From Syntrophaceae bacterium UBA4778 (GTDB lineage: Bacteria > Desulfobacterota > Syntrophia > Syntrophales > UBA4778), in contig DHHG01000166.1 of NCBI GenBank assembly GCA_002403175.1, positions 1-5,270 of the forward strand: a DNA stretch of 5,270 bases, in the 5' to 3' direction. The notes beneath the pieces were generated by a model that made no database searches, was not told the DNA's origin, and saw nothing but the letters and a program-made list of their open reading frames with translations. Shown here piece after piece: positions 1-4,757 of the stretch. Position 1 is the stretch's first letter, and each line of letters starts with the position of its first letter. Made by a program: the position numbers and the translations under genes.

Positions 1-78
1 GATATGGTGAGTGAAATCAGGGAAATTAAACATCATTACAGCCAAGGAATTAAGGGGAAGACAGGCATCGAGTATTGA
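1..78 (+). CDS. 3' end of an unidentified gene (partial)
   Basis: Frame 1 is open from the window edge to a TGA at 76-78 and would encode the last 25 residues of a protein ending ...GKTGIEY. The other two forward frames close within the first 14 bases, so this is the only forward reading compatible with a gene entering from the left. The tail is charged and hydrophilic (SEIREIKHHYSQG), as expected of a soluble C-terminus, but it is far too short to assign to a family. A spacer of 71 bases separates it from the next gene. It may be a chance open frame, so confidence is low. Confidence 0.3.
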   Translation, partial: DMVSEIREIKHHYSQGIKGKTGIEY

Positions 79-103
79 CGGCTTTGAAAAAAGCGGATAC
101 GGT
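75..103 (+). promoter_or_regulatory. weak sigma70-like promoter candidate upstream of the 150-521 gene
   Basis: TTGACG (75-80) matches the -35 consensus at five of six positions. It is followed after exactly 17 bases by TACGGT (98-103), which matches the -10 consensus at only three positions. Transcription would start near base 110, giving a leader of about 40 bases before the ATG at 150. The -35 element overlaps the stop codon of the upstream open frame. The poor -10 keeps this tentative. Confidence 0.3.
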
Positions 104-149
104 ATCAATCGATAACTGAATTTCAAACATTTCAATATTGGAGAAAATA

Positions 150-521
150 ATGGAAGTAGATGGAAAAAAATTAAAATTCAATCAGAGTAATCTGTACCGG
201 GAAGATATTTTTACCGATATTACGGTCGGTTCTATCCGCCAGCTGACGCCTGTAAAAGCAAACGGCGAGCCGGATAAAGCTCGTAAGATGGTGTTCGCAG
301 GGCAGTCGCAAATTTACACTCCGCATGGTCCGGTGCCGATCCAGTTTCCTATCGATGCTAAAAGCCTTCAGCAGGCAATGGAAAAATTTTCCGAGGCTAT
401 GGAGGAATACGTAGCACATCTGGTCGAAGAGGCTAAAGAAATGCAGAGACAGGAGCAGTCACGAATCATTGTTCCGGGTGGAGCGCCTGCAGACAGAGAC
501 AGCGGACTAATCCTGAAGTAA
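150..521 (+). CDS. conserved-looking cytoplasmic protein of unknown function
   Basis: This is a 123-residue soluble protein with no signal peptide, membrane segment or catalytic motif that I can recognise. I chose ATG 150 because TTGGAG (138-143) lies six bases upstream as a ribosome binding site. The frame can be extended to a TTG at 138, but that codon is itself part of the binding site. The first two thirds (about residues 1-66) look like a small beta-rich domain, with the segments DIFTDITVGSIRQLTPV and then IYTPHGPVPIQF. Residues 68-104 are a strongly charged helix (LQQAMEKFSEAMEEYVAHL and onward) that could form a coiled coil or a dimer interface. The tail from about 105 is Gly/Pro/Asp-rich and probably disordered. 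I have a vague impression of similar 'hypothetical cytosolic proteins' in Syntrophus-like bacteria but cannot confirm it. It converges on the metallopeptidase gene across a 39-base gap. The frame, start signal and protein-like composition make it a real gene; its function is unknown. Confidence 0.8.
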   Translation: MEVDGKKLKFNQSNLYREDIFTDITVGSIRQLTPVKANGEPDKARKMVFAGQSQIYTPHGPVPIQFPIDAKSLQQAMEKFSEAMEEYVAHLVEEAKEMQRQEQSRIIVPGGAPADRDSGLILK

Positions 522-560
522 GTCGGAAAAAGTAGATTTCATACGAGCGGTTTCAGAAAG

Positions 561-935
561 CTACTCGTAGCCCAGCTCAATAAGTTTTTCTTCGATGAGC
601 CCCATAAAATGGGCGACTTCGTGGACAACCGTAATCTCGATTTGCTTTTCGAGTTCTTCAACGGATCTGCACATGTCTTCTAGCGGTTTCTGAAAAAGAA
701 AAATTGTGTCCGGATAAAGCGGAGGTGATGTTGATGAACGCTCCGTCAAAGAGGCCCCCTGATAAACACCTAATAAAGGGTAACCTACAGGAAGTCCCAT
801 ATCTCCCAGGATATCAGCAGAAGGCTCTTCCTGGACAGATATCAGAATGTTCACGAGTTGTTCTCGAATTTCCTGCGGAATTCGCCTGATGGCCCTTTTA
901 ACCAAGTTGTCAAATTCCATCCTTTTTAATCTCAT
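561..935 (-). CDS. minimal zinc metallopeptidase, Zincin_1 family
   Basis: This is a 124-residue cytoplasmic protein of the small single-domain metallopeptidase-like family (Pfam Zincin_1, PF06262, the Acel_2062 type). The zinc motif lies at the extreme C-terminus: HEVAH at 105-109, then Gly112 and Glu115, in an HExxHxxGxxE pattern. H105 and H109 would bind zinc, E106 would be the general base, and the acidic residue at the eleventh motif position is the likely third ligand. The family layout is visible: an N-terminal helix rich in Arg/Lys and Glu (residues 1-35), the GVYQG segment at 56-60, and the PDTIFLFQKPLE strand before the catalytic helix. The length matches the family norm of roughly 115-140. 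The start at 935 has AGGGA eight bases upstream on the minus strand. A second ATG six codons in has AGG directly against it, which is too close. Substrates are unknown for this family, and some members may not be active peptidases. Confidence 0.9.
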   Translation of the reverse strand: MRLKRMEFDNLVKRAIRRIPQEIREQLVNILISVQEEPSADILGDMGLPVGYPLLGVYQGASLTERSSTSPPLYPDTIFLFQKPLEDMCRSVEELEKQIEITVVHEVAHFMGLIEEKLIELGYE

Positions 936-1039
936 GGAGAAATTCCCTTTAGAACGGGACTAAATTTGTTCCCAGCAATTTTCAAAGCGACTGCCCCAAT
1001 TCAGACTTAATTAGCATGGAAGAAAATTTTACCATTACC

Positions 1040-1053
1040 GGAATGTACGTTCC
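1040..1053. repeat. short near-palindrome in the divergent spacer
   Basis: GGAATGTACGTTCC is self-complementary except for one symmetric pair (T at 1044, G at 1049). The arms are GGAA/TTCC around a GTAC core. It lies about 105 bases upstream of the metallopeptidase start and about 230 upstream of sppA, between the two divergent genes, where a dimeric repressor or activator could sit. A single 14-base near-palindrome can arise by chance, so an operator role is only an inference. Confidence 0.3.
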
Positions 1054-1173
1054 ATTCTTTTCAAATTAAGCTTGATTTTTGAAAACCATTATAGTACGAA
1101 ATCACCTGAATCTCTTATTTGTTTTGAATTTTCTCAATCCGGCTCCAATTTTTAGTCACTATTCCATCTCCAT

Positions 1174-1202
1174 TTGATCCAATTAAAAGTCGGTCATAAA
1201 CT
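1174..1202 (+). promoter_or_regulatory. sigma70-like promoter candidate for sppA
   Basis: TTGATC (1174-1179) and TAAACT (1197-1202) are separated by exactly 17 bases, and each matches its consensus at four of six positions. Transcription would start near 1209 and give a leader of about 74 bases before the GTG at 1283. It is the best-spaced pair found in this AT-rich spacer. AT-rich DNA yields such matches easily, so it is moderate evidence only. Confidence 0.4.
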
Positions 1203-1282
1203 TTAATCAATCTCTGAATTAACAGCGGAAATGATCTGTCATATTCACATGGTTCATTGTCCGCAATCAAGGAGGAATCATT

Positions 1283-2254
1283 GTGAGAGGGTATCGTGCT
1301 TTATGGTTTAGCTTGGCGCTGCTTTTCTTTCTAAGCGGCTGTGCATATGTCCAGGTTCCGATCTTTCCTCCCGTTCAGCCTTTACAGGAAAAAGTGCTTG
1401 AAGGGGAGGGAACCGCCAAGATTGTTTTAATGGAAATTTCAGGGGTCATCTCTGAAGAGGAGAAAACCAAAAAAATGGGGTTTTCAGAAGAGGTGTCCCT
1501 TGTCGCACAAATTAAAGAGGAGCTGCAGAGAGCTGAAAAGGACAAGGATGTTTCAGGTATTCTCTTGAAAATAGATTCTCCCGGCGGCACCGTAACAGCT
1601 TCCGATATGATCTATCATGAGTTGGTGCAGTTCAAAAAGAAAACCGGAAAAAGAGTCAATACCTGTATTCTGGGATTAGGTGCGTCGGGCGCTTACTACA
1701 TTGCTTCTGCCACGGATAATATCATGGCCTATCCTACGGCTTTGACAGGCAGTATCGGTGTGATCGCTATGAAGATGGACGTGCACGGACTTATGGACAA
1801 GATCGGAGTGAAGCAAGAAGCATTTAAGTCCGGAGAAAATAAAGATCTTCTTTCTCCTTTCAAACCAAGCACTCCGGAACAGATTGAAATAATGCAGACC
1901 ATTATCAACCAGCTTCACAACAGGTTCCTCGATGTTGTTGCCAAAGGGCGAAACGGAATTCTGCCGCGGAGTACGATTGAAAAACTGGCCGATGGCAGAA
2001 TTTATACATCCGAACAGGCTCTCCATAATAAACTGATTGATGGCATTGGTTATTTGGACGATGCTATCAACCAGCTCAAAAAAGATCTCAAAATTGATCA
2101 GGCGAGGGTGATTGTTTACCTTCGTCCCGGAAGCTATAAGGGTTCTATTTATTCGAGTTATCCTGCCAGTGCGTCCTGGCCGGCCAGCCTTTTAAACGCG
2201 GGAGTCGCTTCATCTCCTGAAGTCAAATTCATGTATATCTGGAAACCCTGGTAA
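1283..2254 (+). CDS. sppA: signal peptide peptidase SppA, lipoprotein form
   Basis: This 323-residue serine protease of MEROPS family S49 degrades cleaved signal peptides in the envelope. The start is GTG 1283, six bases after a near-perfect AAGGAGGA (1269-1276). Residues 1-19 form a lipoprotein signal with lipobox LSGC, so Cys20 should be lipidated and the protein membrane-anchored; Ala at +2 does not signal inner-membrane retention under the E. coli rule. The short single-domain form (about 300 residues, unlike the 67-kDa E. coli enzyme) carries the whole S49 core: KIDSPGG at 96-102 (oxyanion hole region), GASGAYY with the nucleophile Ser135, TGSIGVI at 155-161, and the general base Lys187 in SGENKDLLSPF. 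This is the Ser/Lys dyad of the family. The region from about 283 to the aromatic C-terminus FMYIWKPW is less conserved. It has a candidate promoter upstream and a strong terminator 20 bases downstream, so it is probably transcribed alone. The assignment is very secure. Confidence 0.95.
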   Translation: MRGYRALWFSLALLFFLSGCAYVQVPIFPPVQPLQEKVLEGEGTAKIVLMEISGVISEEEKTKKMGFSEEVSLVAQIKEELQRAEKDKDVSGILLKIDSPGGTVTASDMIYHELVQFKKKTGKRVNTCILGLGASGAYYIASATDNIMAYPTALTGSIGVIAMKMDVHGLMDKIGVKQEAFKSGENKDLLSPFKPSTPEQIEIMQTIINQLHNRFLDVVAKGRNGILPRSTIEKLADGRIYTSEQALHNKLIDGIGYLDDAINQLKKDLKIDQARVIVYLRPGSYKGSIYSSYPASASWPASLLNAGVASSPEVKFMYIWKPW

Positions 2255-2274
2255 TTCTGCAAACACAGAAACTT

Positions 2275-2318
2275 AAGAGGAGGAGCTGCGGATGTGTCCG
2301 CCTCCTCCTTTTTTCTTT
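2275..2318 (+). terminator. strong intrinsic terminator of sppA
   Basis: A stable two-part hairpin lies 20 bases after the sppA stop. AGGAGGAG (2278-2285) pairs with CTCCTCCT (2302-2309). After a two-base bulge (2286-2287), GCGGA (2288-2292) pairs with TCCGC (2297-2301) around a TGTG tetraloop. The 3' arm runs directly into a T-rich tract (TTTTTTCTTTCT, 2309-2320). The flanking AA/TT can extend the stem. A GC-rich stem followed by a U tract is the textbook Rho-independent signal, so sppA and the downstream CBS gene are probably separate transcription units. Confidence 0.92.
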
Positions 2319-2366
2319 CTTACTCAGAATTTTACCAAATTTAATGCAATATTAATTCAGTTCGGG

Positions 2367-2372
2367 TATGAT
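2367..2372 (+). promoter_or_regulatory. -10-like element upstream of the CBS-ACT gene
   Basis: TATGAT matches the -10 consensus at five of six positions and lies 34 bases before the GTG start. No good -35 is found 16-18 bases upstream. It falls just after the sppA terminator in an AT-rich spacer, where a new promoter would be expected. If used, transcription would begin near 2379 with a leader of under 30 bases. Confidence 0.35.
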
Positions 2373-2406
2373 GCCGTCGCATTTACAAACGGAATGGAGA
2401 TCCTGA

Positions 2407-3060
2407 GTGTTTGTACGCCATTGGATGACAGAAAGGCCGGTTACTGCCGATGAGAAAATGGACCTGGGACAGGCCTTTGAAAGGATGCATCAGCATAGGA
2501 TCAGGCGACTTCCGGTCGTAAGGGAAGGGAATAAATTGTGCGGAATCATAGCTCTTTCCGATCTTTACCCCTATATCGGACCACAGGGTCTGAATCGGGC
2601 CATTATGTCTACTGAATTCGCTGCTAAACTGAGGTGTGTCCGGGTTTCCGAAATAATGGTCCAGAATCCTGTCACTTGCGATCGCAATACTCCTCTGGAG
2701 GAGGCAGGTGCATTGATGCGCAATAGAAAGATCGGAGCCATTCCGGTTGTGCATGGAGATGAAATTGTAGGTATTATCACAGAATCGGATGTATTGGAGG
2801 CGCTTACCAAAATTGCCCAGATGGGAGAAGACGGAAAACGTGTCTGCTTTCGAATTCCTGTGGACGAAAAAATGAAAATTTTTTATCGCATTGTTTCACT
2901 GTGCGAACAGAATCGGCTCGAAATCCTGACCTTGCTGACCCACCCTTTGGCAGATGGCAGTCATTTGGTGATGATCAGAATCAGAGGGGAAAAGATATCA
3001 GCCTTTATCGATGCGCTATGGGATTTTAATTATAAAGTCCTGACGGCGATGCCGGACTAG
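2407..3060 (+). CDS. CBS-CBS-ACT domain regulatory protein, AcuB-like
   Basis: This is a 217-residue cytoplasmic protein. It starts with GTG 2407, supported by GGAGA (2396-2400) six bases upstream; the preceding in-frame codon is a stop, so no longer form exists. The first CBS domain spans about residues 3-57 (HWMTERPVT..., RIRRLPVV, GIIALSDL). The second spans about 78-136 (EIMVQNPVT, KIGAIPVV, GIITESDVL). Together they should form a Bateman module that binds an adenine nucleotide. The G-x-I-(T/A)-x-S-D motifs at the strand-helix turn, which contact ligand ribose or phosphate in this fold, are intact in both copies. Residues about 146-215 (VCFRIPVDE to YKVLTAMPD) have the beta-alpha-beta look of an ACT domain. 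CBS-CBS-ACT is the layout of AcuB-type proteins, but the AcuA and AcuC partners are absent here, so a role in acetoin use or acetyl-CoA synthetase control cannot be claimed. The domain calls are firm; ligand and target are unknown. Confidence 0.92.
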   Translation: MFVRHWMTERPVTADEKMDLGQAFERMHQHRIRRLPVVREGNKLCGIIALSDLYPYIGPQGLNRAIMSTEFAAKLRCVRVSEIMVQNPVTCDRNTPLEEAGALMRNRKIGAIPVVHGDEIVGIITESDVLEALTKIAQMGEDGKRVCFRIPVDEKMKIFYRIVSLCEQNRLEILTLLTHPLADGSHLVMIRIRGEKISAFIDALWDFNYKVLTAMPD

Positions 3061-3251
3061 CATGAAACACGAAAAATATGGTTCATAAAGAAACTCCTCA
3101 TTTTGTCTCCGCTATGAAAATCCGCTTAACATGATCAGAAGTTTTCCCCTGTTTTTTTTCTGAATAATCCGGGGGGAATTTCCATACCAAAATGAAAATC
3201 TGTTGGAACGCTTGGACAGGCTACTCAGAGGTGCGCAGCTCCTTATGGGGA

Positions 3252-3272
3252 ATATTTGCCCTTGCCAAATAT
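3252..3272. repeat. inverted repeat upstream of the nitroreductase gene, possible operator
   Basis: ATATTTG (3252-3258) and CAAATAT (3266-3272) are perfect 7-base inverted arms around a 7-base centre. The site spans 21 bases and ends 32 bases before the nitroreductase ATG. The arm spacing of about 14 bases centre to centre differs from one helical turn, and the AT-rich arms make a weak RNA hairpin, so a DNA operator for a dimeric regulator is more plausible than an attenuator. There is no T tract after it. No regulator gene is adjacent. Confidence 0.4.
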
Positions 3273-3304
3273 CAGGTGTTTTCGACAGCCCTATAGGAGG
3301 AATT

Positions 3305-3973
3305 ATGGATATTAGAAAGGTTGTCAGGGAGCGCAGGAGCATCCGGAATTTTAAGCCGGATCCGATTCCCGAAACCCTGATTCGCGAAATACTCGATGAG
3401 TCCCGGTGGTCTCCGTCATGGGGCAACACCCAGCCCTGGGAATATTACGTTCTTACCGGAGATCCCCTCGAAAAATTCAAAAAGGCAAACAGGGAAAAAA
3501 TGCAGCAGGGAGTTCCCTTCGAGCCGGATATCAGAATGCCCGAGAACTGGACAGAAAAGCTTAAAAAACGATACACGGGGGTCGGAAGGAGTACCCTTGA
3601 ATCGCTGTCCATAGCCAGAGAGGATACTGCAGCACGGGCTGAGTACACACAGTTTATGTACTATCTTTTTGATGCGCCGTGTCTGATCGTCGCCTGCATT
3701 GATAAATGCTCGGCCTCTATTGAATATGCCCTGCTCGATGTTGGCCTTGCCATTCAGACTTTATGTCTTTTGGCCCATGATCGCGGGATTGGAACATGTA
3801 TCATGGCCTGCGCCGTACGGTATCCGTCATTGCTGAGGGGGATTCTTCCGCATACCGAAAACAAACTGATGGTGATGGGAGTTGCTCTCGGCTACCCGGG
3901 GTTGAGTTCCCCGATCAATCATTTCGAGCGGCAGCGGGCGCCTCTGGAAGAAAGCGTGATTTGGGTAAAATAA
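3305..3973 (+). CDS. nitroreductase-family FMN oxidoreductase
   Basis: This is a 222-residue flavoprotein of the NfsB/FRase I-like nitroreductase superfamily. Members use FMN and NAD(P)H to reduce nitro groups, quinones, enones and related substrates, usually as homodimers with the active site at the interface. I chose ATG 3305 because AGGAGG (3295-3300) precedes it by four bases. The frame stays open to 3203, but that upstream part does not resemble the family, whose members begin with this kind of segment. Diagnostic parts are RERRSIRNF at 8-16 (FMN phosphate contacts, Arg10 and Ser12), SPSWGNTQPWEYYV at 36-49 (the usual SP-S/T-N-QPW motif), DVGLAIQTLCLLAHDRGIGT at 145-164, and GVALGYP at 192-198 followed by R-x-PLEE near the end. 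Residues 60-118 are the variable lid that sets the substrate, so the physiological substrate cannot be told. An inverted repeat sits just upstream. No neighbour suggests a pathway. Confidence 0.95.
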   Translation: MDIRKVVRERRSIRNFKPDPIPETLIREILDESRWSPSWGNTQPWEYYVLTGDPLEKFKKANREKMQQGVPFEPDIRMPENWTEKLKKRYTGVGRSTLESLSIAREDTAARAEYTQFMYYLFDAPCLIVACIDKCSASIEYALLDVGLAIQTLCLLAHDRGIGTCIMACAVRYPSLLRGILPHTENKLMVMGVALGYPGLSSPINHFERQRAPLEESVIWVK

Positions 3974-4013
3974 AATTAAAGAGGCGGTCAGCTTCCATAG
4001 CGGGGCTGACCGC
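3966..4013 (-). terminator. hairpin oriented as terminator for the minus-strand LTxxQ gene
   Basis: GCGGTCAGC (3984-3992) and GCTGACCGC (4005-4013) form a perfect 9-base GC-rich stem with a 12-base loop. There is no T tract on the plus-strand side (TGAATTCGC follows). On the minus strand the stem is followed by a T-rich run, the complement of 3966-3980 (TTTAATTTTATTTTA). It therefore fits termination of the LTxxQ gene arriving from the right, 70 bases after its stop. The T-rich part overlaps the end of the nitroreductase gene. The stem may also slow plus-strand transcription between the two convergent genes. Confidence 0.75.
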
Positions 4014-4083
4014 TGAATTCGCAGAGAGTGCAGGATTGAATATGCTTGCGGATATGCTTGGAGCTTGCGCCAGAAATTTTGAT

Positions 4084-4599
4084 TCAAAAACGATGATATC
4101 TTCTCTCCAGTTTTTGCTTTTCCGAGGTAGAATGCTGTTTAGACCCTCGTTGATATTTCCGGTCTCCTGGTTTAAAAACGATCGCACCCAGTATTTGCCT
4201 CTGGTCTTCGGTGAGTTCTTTCGCCATTTCGTAATTCATTTCCATCTCCGCGTGCAATAGACGGGATAGCGAGGATTCCAGAGCGTCCATTTGCAGTTTG
4301 ATATCATTATCGTCCAATTGACTTTGAGTTAACAATACGCGCATCCGACCGCGCTCCTTCTCAAAGGCACTCCGAGCCTCGGATATGGCTTTAGATCGCG
4401 CCTTGTATATTTCCTGCATCCTGTATATCTGCTGATCGGAAACTTCCATTTTCTTTAAGATCTGGGGGCGTTTCCACCAATCGGATACAAGCCAGGATTC
4501 TTTCAGGTGACCTGGTTTGGCTGAAAGCGCTGTGTTTGTAATCAGGAAAAGAAAAATAAGCTGAAGGGCAATTATGGTCCGCAAATGTCTGTTTCGCAT
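4084..4599 (-). CDS. periplasmic LTxxQ-motif protein, Spy/CpxP/ZraP-like
   Basis: This 171-residue protein should be exported to the periplasm. The start at 4599 has GGGAGG seven bases upstream on the minus strand. The signal peptide is clear: basic MRNRHLR, hydrophobic core TIIALQLIFLFLI, and probable cleavage after ALSA at residue 27. An in-frame extension to 4782 has no family resemblance and runs through the promoter. The mature part is almost all helix: WWKRPQIL at 41-48, then SDQQIYRMQEIYKARSK (a typical 'D-x-Q-I-x-x-I' start of the first long helix), a charged helix at 72-90, another at 97-128, and LTEDQ at 129-133 as the LTxxQ signature. This is the layout of periplasmic stress chaperones and metal or envelope-stress sensors (Spy, CpxP, ZraP, CnrX-like 'heavy-metal resistance' proteins). 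No Cys or His cluster is visible, so metal binding is not supported. The tail from about 145 is basic and probably disordered. It has its own promoter and is divergent from tadA. The exact partner, perhaps a two-component sensor, is not in the window. Confidence 0.85.
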   Translation of the reverse strand: MRNRHLRTIIALQLIFLFLITNTALSAKPGHLKESWLVSDWWKRPQILKKMEVSDQQIYRMQEIYKARSKAISEARSAFEKERGRMRVLLTQSQLDDNDIKLQMDALESSLSRLLHAEMEMNYEMAKELTEDQRQILGAIVFKPGDRKYQRGSKQHSTSEKQKLERRYHRF

Positions 4600-4648
4600 A
4601 GGAAGGCCTCCCGGAAGATTTGTTTGGTTCTGGACCGACGAATGGTTG

Positions 4649-4677
4649 ATCCTAATGAATGAATAAGGAAATGTCAA
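4649..4677 (-). promoter_or_regulatory. strong sigma70-type promoter of the LTxxQ gene
   Basis: On the minus strand a perfect -35 TTGACA (complement of 4672-4677) is followed after exactly 17 bases by TAGGAT (complement of 4649-4654), which matches the -10 consensus at four of six positions. Transcription would start near 4642, giving a leader of about 43 bases with the ribosome binding site GGGAGG at its end. It lies just upstream of the chosen start, which also argues that the longer open frame through this region is not translated. Confidence 0.7.
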
Positions 4678-4695
4678 AAATATCAATCCGTAAAG

Positions 4696-4720
4696 GGCCA
4701 ATTCGGGCCCGGGAATTGCC
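4696..4720. repeat. bulged palindrome between the divergent promoters, possible operator
   Basis: GGC-c-AATTC (4696-4704) is inversely repeated as GAATTGCC (4713-4720) around the 8-base GC-rich centre GGGCCCGG, giving eight paired bases with one bulged C. The centre, near 4708, lies about 66 bases upstream of the predicted LTxxQ transcription start, a common activator distance. Its right edge touches the -35 box of the tadA promoter. One regulator bound here could affect both genes. The function is inferred; no regulator is known. Confidence 0.4.
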
Positions 4721-4721
4721 G

Positions 4722-4750
4722 TTGAAAGAAAAGGAATGCATTGATATACT
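4722..4750 (+). promoter_or_regulatory. sigma70-type promoter of tadA, predicted start at the initiation codon
   Basis: TTGAAA (4722-4727) and TATACT (4745-4750) each match their consensus at five of six positions and are spaced by exactly 17 bases. It is one of the two best promoters in the window. The usual start distance of about seven bases after the -10 falls at 4757, one base before the ATG at 4758. This would produce a leaderless or nearly leaderless tadA message. Confidence 0.6.
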
Positions 4751-4757
4751 TCACAGG

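Larger units (their letters stand above)
936..1282. other. AT-rich intergenic region between divergent metallopeptidase and sppA genes
   Basis: This stretch of 347 bases carries no convincing gene in either direction. It is clearly more AT-rich than the flanking coding sequence. It must contain the 5' signals of both divergent genes. What I can support is a sppA promoter candidate (1174-1202), a near-perfect 14-base palindrome (1040-1053) and the two ribosome binding sites. I found no well-spaced promoter for the metallopeptidase on the minus strand, and no RNA gene, terminator or repeat family. Confidence 0.7.

Noticed and set aside
542..569. Inverted repeat TACGAG...CTCGTA between the convergent 150-521 and 561-935 genes, considered as a terminator
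   Set aside because: The stem is only six pairs with a 16-base loop, part of it lies inside the metallopeptidase coding end, and neither strand has a T tract after it.
1072..1095. TTGATT and TATAGT considered as a promoter for sppA
   Set aside because: The boxes are separated by only 12 bases, far from the required 16-18, and no other -35 fits the TATAGT box.
3103..3132. TTGTCT and TAACAT (18-base spacer) considered as the nitroreductase promoter
   Set aside because: Each box matches the consensus at only four positions with non-optimal spacing, and the leader would exceed 160 bases. Chance is as likely.
3143..3178. TTCCCC...GGGGAA pairing around a run of eight T after the CBS-ACT gene, considered as a terminator
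   Set aside because: The T run lies in the 20-plus-base loop rather than after the stem, and the stem is only about six pairs, so it does not have terminator geometry.
3203..3304. In-frame upstream extension of the nitroreductase from TTG 3203
   Set aside because: The 34 extra residues do not resemble the family N-terminus, there is no good binding site for 3203, and AGGAGG sits correctly before ATG 3305.
3796..4260. Plus-strand open frame of 154 codons overlapping the nitroreductase end and the LTxxQ gene
   Set aside because: It overlaps two well-supported genes in other frames and reads through the terminator hairpin. Its product has no recognisable character, so it is a shadow frame.
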